A stretch of 64,000 nucleotides of DNA from the NCBI RefSeq assembly GCF_013426205.1, contig NC_089425.1, positions 1,612,001 to 1,676,000 of the forward strand, in the 5' to 3' direction. Positions 56,001 to 64,000 of the stretch are shown in pieces. Within the stretch, counting starts at the first letter, position 1. The number at the start of each line of letters is the position of its first letter. The DNA comes from Metarhizium brunneum (lineage: Eukaryota > Ascomycota > Sordariomycetes > Hypocreales > Clavicipitaceae). Below the pieces are notes generated by a model. That model had not been told where the DNA came from, did not search any database, and saw only the letters and a list, made by a program, of their open reading frames with translations. A program made the position numbers and the translations under genes.

Positions 56001-57485
56001 AATTGATGTTGTGGTCTGCTAAGACAGCCGACTCACCGTCTCTACTCCGTACAATCACACCAGCTGGACCCCACAGATGCTGAAACCGCCACCAGTCAAA
56101 GTCCACCGAGCTCAAGCTTCCACACCGTCTCTTAGCCCCGTGCCATGTTTTTTTTTTGCAACTGGGAATTGTCCACAGTGGCATTGTTCAACAAGATTGC
56201 TGTCAAGTTTTCCTTCCACAATCCTCCATTCTCTTAGTCCAGAAATGACCCCAGAGACACCTCCTTCTAAGGCTGAGGGTTCGAAACACGACTCACATCA
56301 CAGAGTAGTACTAGTCCCAAGCCTGCGTGGACGAGGTGACTGGGAACCAAGCCTCCGATCCACCATCGCCCTGGCTCTTTGAGCCTTTAATTCACTGAAT
56401 TCCCTCATCCCACTCATTCGACGATTCGTCTGATGATTTTTTTTTTGCCCTCCGGCCCAGCAGCAAATCAAACCGTTGCCGTCCAATCTAGTTTGCGGTT
56501 TTTAAAATTCTCATGTTGCCTTTTTAATTTGCTGATAGCCATAGTATCCACATCCCAGAGCCAAATCTTCTGATTGCAGCCCACTCCGTCATCACCCAAC
56601 TACTGTCGGCACCGCCTCTATCCTCTTCCTTTACGCCGTGGCTGAGGCTATCGCGATGAATCACCAATCTTCCCTCTTCTGACGCATCGCGATGCGTTCA
56701 TGATGTATGTCGCGGTTTATTACGGATCTCTGGCTTGAGTACGGCCAGGCCCATGGTGTTACCTTTACTGGGCCCTTCATCATGCAGTGCTTGCATTACC
56801 ATTTGGATAGGTTAAATAAAATGAAGACCAAGTTCCGCTACAATGAAGTTGCTTCAATCCACTCCACAATGCTTCTCCTGATAAGCAGTACTCCGGTCTG
56901 CACTTGCGAAATGAGCCCAGTATTTTGAAATGACGATAACCGGCCCATCGCGGTTCTTCACGAGTCCGCAGTATGGTTCCGACCCTGGGCAAATGGAGCC
57001 TCCGACGTAATAAAGCCACGGTAAGTACTCCGTATTAATCTATTTATTCCCGCTCCAGAGTGTGTCGCAACCCGCTCAGAACAGTCATGTTCAGACCCCT
57101 GTGTCAGATCTAGTTCATGGCTGCGCATAAAGATCTGCGTGAATGACTCTTGGTTCGTCATGCGCCAATGGAGAAATCTTCCGAGAACCCCAATCCTGTA
57201 TTTCATCTGATGTTCCCATCTGATGTTTCGAGTCGTTCTAAGTCGCATCACTATGATGTATGATGTTGAAAACGAAACTTCCTCGGACCGCTGTGCCTCT
57301 AATACACACCGCCAATTTATGCGCTGCGCTGGTCTTAATTTTATGCTTCGAGCAGATCGGATCCACATACAATCTGTAGCAGAATATGTTTGCCCACCAA
57401 GAAGTATACACTAACATACTATGGTATATTTTCGTATAAAGCGTGATAGCCAGGTACCTGAAATACTTTTTGCCTCCCACTGTAT
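53086..57485. other. Gene-poor 4.4-kb region rich in TACTCCGTA motifs
   Basis: No supported gene. It holds six exact TACGGAGTA/TACTCCGTA copies (54465, 55114, 55191, 55374, 56043, 57026), partial copies near 53555, 53585, 54012 and 55670, a TAG trinucleotide run near 53655 and a 19-base poly-T (54534-54552). Frames are short and unconserved on both strands. Confidence 0.6.
54534..54552. repeat. Poly-T tract
   Basis: A run of 19 T in the gene-poor region. It could be simple sequence or the A-tail scar of an old retroposed copy; no other retroposon hallmark is seen. Confidence 0.85.
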
Positions 57486-60317
57486 TCATTCCACCTCCTC
57501 TATCCTGGGACGAGGCTGCTTCGACGCCTGATTGATACTTGCTTCGGGGTTGATTGTAAGCCCTGCGAGACGAGCCAAGCCACTGGTACTTGTTCCAGTT
57601 GGTTGAGGAAGCAGATTTCCCGCATGCCAGTTCTCCAAACTTTCCGCAACATCCCGGGCATGTTGTTGAACAAGTCCATCGTTGTCTGTGTCCGCTACGT
57701 AAACCAGCGTCCGTTCAATATCCTCCCTGCTGGAATCGGTGAGCCCGAATCCGATCGAGCGGCCAGATTCTCTTGCTTGATGTAATGCTCGTACAAAACC
57801 GAGGACAGCCATGATGGCCGCCCTGCGAAGAATGCCGTATTCAACATCTCCCTCCATGACTAGAATGTTGATACAAAGGTCAACTGCGTTTGATGCAAGT
57901 GTTGGCCCAATACCAATGATGTTAGTCTCCAGCGCAACCCCAAGGACCGAGAGGGCAGATGTTCTCATCCTAACATCTTCGCTGCCACGTTTGCTCTCCC
58001 AGCCTTGTAGGATTTGTGCGATTATGTCATTGTTAGCTTTCTCTTCTTTCGTGGTTTGCTCGTCATCACCGCGATCCATATCCTCCTCCTCCTCCTCCTT
58101 CTTACTACTTGAAGCATGTGATTTCTTCAACTCAGCTATCTTCTCCTCCCGAGCTTGCTTAGCCATCGTCTTTGGCCTATACCCTCGTCGACCAGCAATA
58201 GCCAGTATCGTCTCCGAGACTTGCCTAGCAACATCCCCTGAGAAAGTTTCACCAAGACGCTCGATGACTTGAACCAAGGCTTCCCCAAATCTGAGTCGAA
58301 CATCAGTTGTAGACTTTTCTTGGGCATCTAAATAATGATCAAGCAATTCTAGAGTAATTGACTTGGGATGTCGACTGGCCAGCTGTGTGAAGATTTTGAC
58401 TACTCTTAGATTAATGTAGTCTTCATTATCCTTCAGCAAACTAGACATCAGGGTTGTGACAGCAGGAATATCCAAGATCGGACTTTCTGTCAGTATAAGC
58501 ATTGAAAGCAGGTTAAGGCCTTCTGAAACAACCGGCGGCGGACTTTCGCTGTCCGTGATGTAGCCCATGGCTAAATTATAAGTTCTCTTGTCCTCAATCT
58601 GGCGGATGGATGGGATGGGTGCTAGTTTCTTGGACTCTGGCTCAACTTCGTCTCTATATTGGAGCAGAATTTTCAGGTTGTTGGCAGTAGTTGATACTTC
58701 AGAGCTTCCTAAATTGCTGATTCTCTCGAGCGAGTCTTCGATGAGCCTCAAGTACTCCGGCTTGATATCTGATCTTTGAAAGCTTGACGCCGTAATAACA
58801 AGATTCAGGAGACTGAGTACGACTGACACAATGTCATCCCCTAAAAGAGTGTTGCCATCACCCTTGAGAATCTGACAGATAATGTCCAGAAGTTGGTCAA
58901 AGTCGCCAACTAGTTTCTGCGGTGACAGTTCCAGGAGCTTCTGAAGAACAGCAACTTCAGCCAGGCCTCGGATGGGAGACACCGTTGCTTCGTCAATTGA
59001 TGTTATCTTAATTCCAAGATTACCTTGCTCCTCCATGACTCGGACCCAACGCCGCATGAGGAAAAGAAAAATAGCGGAAACCTGCTCATTTGAACAGGTC
59101 TTCATAAGAATCTGCACAAACTTATCGGCCTTCGTGTCTACCTCTGCCAATCTGTATGAGTCGTCTGGTGAGGACTGAATCGGAAGAATTGCATCTATAT
59201 TTGATTCATCGACGATTCGATATTTCCAGAACTTGCTTGAACCATCGACAGACCCTTCACAGAGAATATTCTGAACAATGGGACAAATGCTTTCCACCCT
59301 TTTGGATAACTTCAGATAGGTCTGGACTAGAATTTGGGCCGGGATGTGATACTTTTGCAAAATGCCCTGCGGCGGATTTGAGATCGAAGCAAGTGCCCAT
59401 AATTGGATTATAACGGGTTTCAATATCCTCATACATAGACCTGGTGATGGATTCGATAGAATCAGGACTTTCAACCGCTTTAATGCCTGCTCAAGTTCGA
59501 CGCTGGAAACAATAATCCGGCCACGGCTCAGGTCCAGAATACCATCATCGTCTTGCCCGCTTTTGATGTCAATCGTGGCGATTTCCGCAATTTTAAGGGA
59601 CGGATTGATCTCCTCGAGAAGTGGTTGCGCAAAGGCATTCCACCCTGCTGCTCCTGTTCTTCATTCTCAGCATGAAACTCTGGCGAGGCCATGTTAACAT
59701 GGATCACTACCTGGAGCACCAGTTGCCTTTTTGTCAAGAATTCCAAACCCGATGATCTGAGCAGCTGTTCTAGCTAAGTCGCGACTGGCCTCGCCATCTA
59801 GCAATTGAATTAGTTGGGGTGCAATTGCACCATACCAGTCCTCGGCCTTTACGGTAGATGGCACAGTTGACAGCAGTCTTGTAGCAACAGCCACGGCGTC
59901 GTGAGTGATGCTTGCACCGGTTTTTTGTGGTTTCTGTGAGTCTCTTGCGGCGGCTTGACTGCTGGGGTGGACAGAAAACACAAATTCCATAGTTTCCCGA
60001 ACTCCGTCAGATCGCATTGGTAGCAGTGTGAGAGTTTGAAGTAGTGGCTCCCTCAGCCATGGAGGAAGCGCATTAGGCTTGATCAACGAGTTCAAAATCG
60101 GCAAGAGATTCCGTGTTTCAATTCTGTTACAAAGTTAGACTATCGTAAGAGATTCTCACAGGAGGCCAGCGTACTTTGCGATGATCTCATTGTATATCTT
60201 GAGATTGGACTGTCGCCTTTCCGCATCGGACAAAGGGTCAAAAGCCTTTTTTGCCGCATCTACAAGCTCCTTGGCTATCCGAGGTTGAGAGAGAAAACTA
60301 TCAGACGATTCGGCCAT
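57486..60317 (-). CDS. RTP1: RNA polymerase II nuclear-import factor Rtp1 (TANGO6-like)
   Basis: Model: complement(join(57486..59653, 59711..60123, 60175..60317)), 907 aa. It is an all-helical HEAT/ARM-type protein. The N-terminus (MAESSDSFLSQPRIAKELVD) is joined in phase 2 to IETRNLLPILNSLIKP. The C-terminal half carries the RTP1_C1-like region (YNLAMGYITDSESPPPVVSEGLNLLSMLI; DNEDYINLRVVKIFTQLASRHPKSI; LRFGEALVQVIERLGETF) and the short RTP1_C2-like end (SREDIERTLVYVADTDNDGLVQQHARDVAESL). An acidic/basic insert (KKEEEEEDMDRGDD) lies between them. In yeast Rtp1 binds Pol II subunits and nucleoporins and helps import the assembled enzyme. The second intron has three in-phase CAG acceptors in a row (after 59654, 59648 and 59645); the first is used here. 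Confidence 0.88.
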
Positions 60318-62663
60318 TGTTCTTTGTATAAAATATCGTCATTGAGGCTGTTTATAGATGATATGGTGCCCATCAGTCTTCATTGGAGGCATTGACTTGT
60401 AGAGAGATCCAGATACTGTGGAATGGCAAGGATGGGAATGCGAAGAACCCCACACTGTGCGAAAAATCAAGAATTTACCCATATGCACTGTAAGTTCTGT
60501 CGGCGGTCAGCTGCTCTCGCGTCGAACGCGGTTGTGCGCGTCTTGCAGCTTCGAGACGCGACCTCATGGGGTTTTCTGTCACTATTTATTGACTTGCTGG
60601 GTTTGCCATCCGCAATGACTTGTCCACAACACTTCTATTTTCCCACCCAAAACCTGCAAGACAGCAGCTCTCCAACAGAGACTCGTTAACGCCATATTTC
60701 AACACTCCTTCGCTCCTGTAACAGGGTGCCCCTTACTTCGCGTCGCCTCCCACACAGTTTACCGAAATCTTTTTCCGCGAGGAAAGCCTATTGCAGGCCC
60801 CCTTCCACGGGTGTATGAGCTCGGAACTTAACCCTAAGATAAGATCTGGTTGTAGTATTGCGTCAGTTTGACCCATCTTTTAAGCCTACCGGTACCAGGG
60901 AGTTGAAACCTGTCGACCGCTGAAAAGCGGCCGGCTGGGAACGGGTGGACTGATGGGGAGAACCGTCCAGTCACGGTATAGTGCCATACTGTGCAAGAGA
61001 TTGGCGCCATGAGTCAATTTGAGAAGAGCCTCTGTTCTGAGGACGCTCGTCAGCCCGATCTACTGGAACAGGTTGGCCAATATGGGCAGTTCCAAAGATG
61101 CTGTTGACAACGAGAGAAAGTGTCATTTCGAAGACCAGCGGGGAGAGTTGAGCCAAGCATTGGATACATACTATCAGTCACTGCGTTTCATTGAATATCA
61201 CGGATGGATTGCCTCGCCGGAATCACTCGCCAAGTACGAGGATAGCGAGGATTTCATGGGCACAAACAGAAACACTTGACTGATACACTGACTCACCAAA
61301 CTTGCTATGCTCTCGGATCTCTCGACGCCGCCTAAGTTATTTCTTGCCGTGTCACTTCTGACCGCGTTGTCAACAAGCACTTGAAACCACATCTGGGGTA
61401 ACCCCCAATATATGTGATGATCACATCAAGCCTGGCCACACGCATTAACTTTCCATTGCAAGCATCTGGCACCTGCAAGCAATAATGAAAGACCCCAGTC
61501 AATCGTTGTAGTGTCTCTTGACCTTCGACAGTTTCCTCGACAGCCTTCCGAAAGGAATGAATCGAGACGAAAGCGCGGTTTTTATGGATGTCTTTTGTCC
61601 GCGCGTCGATGCCCTCCTTGCTAGCATTGACCATGCATGATGGAGAGGATACAAAAACTAGTCCTTGTTGGCAGCGAAGAACACACAGAAGGAGTTGTTG
61701 TTTTATTGACGGTCAAGTATCACGTTTGCTGTGTTTCCCCTTGCTCTGGTCACTGAGTCGCAGGAAAGCGTTGAAGCACCTGAGTCAATGAGTACGACGC
61801 GCCCCTGAATCCTCTCTGTCGGTTTCTACATTGAACCTTTTCCTGGGACCCATCCTGAGTTGGAGTCAAAGTTTCGTACTTGTCCGGGGCTGGGGGAAAT
61901 GGAGTATTGGCATGAAAGGTGAACGGCAATCGGATAACGAATTGGCACTGAATCGATTGGTTTTAAGGGCAGGCCTCGAGGGATAAGGCAGCTCTGGTTG
62001 TCCCCGTGCCAGCAATGGTAGGAGGACAACCCCCCAGCGGTTAGGGGATAAGTCTCCCTCCATATCCCGAACGCGACAGAAGCTTGAAGCTAACAGGTGA
62101 CCGTAGGGACTTAGTTTAGGATGGGTACGGGCAGCGTATCTCGCCATGATTTACAACAAGGCATCGAGGACTATGATGCAAGGCTGCAGGAATCGTCTCC
62201 CCACAAATGACATCAGCTCTCGCCATGCAGAAACGGGGCCGGACGGAAAACTCGTAGCCTTCAATTGAGCGAGGCCGTTTTAGACATGTCTGAGGAACGT
62301 GTGTTTTGATTTGTCGGAGACGCCCCATTGTTTCGCCGTAGTCCTACCAAAGTGTAGGCTGGAAAAAAACCTGATTTAAACAGGCGTTACATCGACCTGG
62401 ACGCCAGCAAAGCCGAAGGTCCAATGAAGTAACAAGGCGTGCGCCGGCATCCATCAGCCCGGATCATATCCCCTGTAGAGTGACGCCACCGTTCTGCAGG
62501 AACAAGATGACGGCCGTATCCCAACAGACTCACAAGATTCAGGATAGACGACGATGCGGGGGCTTCGCAGACGCCACAATGGACCATTTGTATAATTGCG
62601 CGCCCGAGACAGTACGCCAACTTGCCCCCCCCTTTGCCAAGAAACCTCGCCATCATATCAACG
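60318..62663. other. Divergent intergenic region RTP1 / APP1-like gene
   Basis: About 2.3 kb. Two frames of 85 and 100 codons (61019-61279 + and 61332-61634 -) have no recognisable domain, signal peptide or convincing exon structure, so I do not call them. The rest shows nothing beyond possible promoter sequence near each end. Confidence 0.55.
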
Positions 62664-64000
62664 ATGAGAATCATCCTTTTGGTAGTCGGCTACAGCGCGC
62701 TGGGATGGGCCGTTCCCACTGGTGCACCCATTGCCGAGCAGACGTTTGTTGCGAACGTTCAGCAGCGTGCTCCTTCACCGACGCCGGCTTCCGCCCTCGA
62801 TCAACGAGGACTTGGTGATGATATCAAGAGCTACGTAGGGAGTTTGGCCAGCGGCGTAGAGAGCAAGGTATCTTCCCTTGTAGAATCAGGTATCCTCAAC
62901 TTTCCAAACGGTTTCCCGGCAGGGACTGCGGTGGAAAAGTCGCTCGGCGTGTCGAGCACTGAACTGGATGTTGAACCCACGCAGGTTCTGAATTTGCCGT
63001 GAGTGCTGCTCAGTCTTCATTTAGCATGTGTCGAGATACTGACTGAGGTGCTGTTAGCTCGTACGGCAACTGGACGGAGAACGGATGGAGTCTTCGGATC
63101 CACGGGAACGTGTACAAGATTCCCAATGTGTCGCAGAGCAAGATCGACGATCTCGCAAATGTCTTCCTGATCGGGATGAGTGTCAAAGACCTGAATGCGA
63201 CGGAGCAAGCGCAGGCACGGAATGTCACGAGGTCGATTTTCGTTGTGCAACAGGGGAATAGGAACGTGACGATGAACTTGCGGAACAATGTTGCGGTGCA
63301 GTCTAATGCCACTGGGGGTGCTATTAATGCTGTAAGAAGGACGGATACAAAGATCCCGTCCCCGGCAACGTGCAAAGACGTGCTAACTGGGATGCGTAAT
63401 TTCACAGAAAGGCGGCGCGCAAACGATTCATATGCCATATAACACGACCATTGAGGGCGACTTTGACTCATTTGTCGATCTTCGGAACACGACGGGCTTG
63501 AATGGAGGATACATGATTCCTGGAAACGAAACGTCAAAGATCCAGACGTTGAATGTTTATGCCGAGGGGACAGATTCGGGAAATGCCACGGCGTACTTGG
63601 TGCCCCGGACGGGGTTGACGGTCGTTTCGGACATTGACGATATTCTGCGCGTGACCAAGATTTACCAGCCTAAGGAAGGCCTGCTGAATACGTTTGCTCG
63701 ACCATTTACGCCGTGGATGAACATGCCGAGCGTCTATGCCAACTGGTCTTCATCCATTAACAATATGCACTTTCATTACCTAACTACAACCCCAGAGCAG
63801 GCGACGAGGAATTACATGGAATTTATATACCAGACGTACCCCCTTGGATCGTTTGATACGAGACCGTTAAACTTTTCAGACGCGTCGGCCACACTGCACA
63901 TTCGACGGTTCTTGCTGGACAAGATCTTTCAGACGTTTCCAAAGCGACGGTTTGTCTTGGTGGCTGATACCAGCAACCACGATGTAATGGTGGCTTACCC
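62664..64000 (+). CDS. Secreted APP1-type (DUF2183) phosphatidate-phosphatase-like protein, partial
   Basis: Model: join(62664..62998, 63058..63331, 63408..>64000); the 3' end is cut by the window, about 400 residues visible. The signal peptide MRIILLVVGYSALGWAVP is followed by a Ser/Pro linker, then the N-terminal APP1 domain (SYGNWTENGWSLRIHGNVYKIP, with many N-glycosylation sites). The HAD-like catalytic domain contains VVSDIDDILRVTKIY (278-282), FARPFTPWMNMPSVYANW, FHYLTTTPEQATRNYMEFI, YPLGSFDTRPL and KRRFVLVADTSNHDVM. Yeast App1 is a cytosolic, actin-patch, Mg-dependent phosphatidate phosphatase with DxDxT; here the fifth position is Ile and the protein is secreted. It belongs to an extracellular fungal branch whose substrate is not known to me. 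Introns are phases 2 and 0. Confidence 0.88.

Larger units (their letters stand above)
28225..57034. repeat. Dispersed 9-bp motif TACGGAGTA / TACTCCGTA (13 exact copies)
   Basis: Exact copies start at 28225, 28982, 32957, 36078, 36395, 47930, 47999, 54465, 55114, 55191, 55374, 56043 and 57026. One-mismatch copies include 32322 and about 36944, and partial copies lie near 53555, 53585, 54012 and 55670. Many copies extend to GTACGGAGTAC, two GTAC palindromes around GGA. Chance alone would give about half a copy in 64 kb on both strands. All exact copies fall outside the exons I annotate. The coordinates given span first to last copy; the motif itself is short and scattered. Confidence 0.85.

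Noticed and set aside
61019..61634. Small frames of 85 and 100 codons, possible gene remnants
   Set aside because: No recognisable domain and no splice pattern that extends them; they may be chance or decayed sequence.
1..64000. Secondary-metabolite cluster, transposon or RIP-mutated repeat
   Set aside because: No PKS, NRPS, terpene, transposase or reverse-transcriptase signatures were seen, and no long TA-rich, stop-riddled repeat typical of RIP.

Overview
The window looks like nuclear DNA of a filamentous ascomycete, most likely a sordariomycete of the Hypocreales. The evidence is many short introns (about 50 to 150 bases, GT...CTRAY...YAG), a two-subunit ATP-citrate lyase encoded by divergent genes, a GPI-anchored GH72 glucanosyltransferase, fungal septin and kinetochore proteins, and Ser/Thr-rich secreted proteins. 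I found no rRNA or tRNA gene, no transposon, no CRISPR array and no secondary-metabolite cluster. The exon models were built by hand from splice signals, reading phase and protein-family continuity.

Layout. 1-2513: no supported gene. 2.5-9.7 kb: a GPI-type cupredoxin (+), a MAPR/cytochrome b5-like membrane protein (-), a coiled-coil protein (+) and a BTB protein (-). 10.3-16.3 kb: replication factor C subunit RFC3 (-), the sphingoid-base-phosphate phosphatase LCB3 (-) and a FabG-like reductase (+). 16.3-24.5 kb: SUMO E1 subunit UBA2 (-), a queuosine-salvage glycosylase (+), DNA polymerase delta subunit 4 (-), the SKI8 WD40 protein (-) and mitochondrial bL32m (-). 25.2-31.5 kb: a Cdc10-class septin (+), guanylate kinase (-) and a GH72 transglycosylase (+). 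33.4-40.8 kb: the divergent ATP-citrate lyase pair acl2 (-) and acl1 (+), which makes cytosolic acetyl-CoA. 41.6-49.6 kb: mitochondrial uL30m (+), EAF3/MRG15 (-) with a lysine-rich ORF inside its 1.45-kb intron, the CCAN kinetochore proteins NKP2/Cnl2 (+) and CENP-Q/Fta7 (+), and an ER thioredoxin-like membrane protein (-). 50.0-53.1 kb: cyclophilin A (-) and a Thr-rich secreted protein (-). 53.1-57.5 kb is gene-poor and rich in a short repeated motif. 57.5-60.3 kb: RTP1, an RNA polymerase II import factor (-). The window ends inside a secreted APP1-type protein (+).

Most genes are housekeeping and form no single pathway. The meaningful local groupings are acl1/acl2 (two subunits of one enzyme) and NKP2/CENP-Q (partners at the inner kinetochore), next to the chromatin reader EAF3.

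Most notable items: a probable nested gene in the EAF3 intron; a 9-bp motif, TACGGAGTA, present at least 13 times and only between genes; a possible dual-targeted cyclophilin; a likely GC-AG intron; several first coding exons of only 3 to 10 bases; and a 42-bp in-frame tandem repeat in UBA2.
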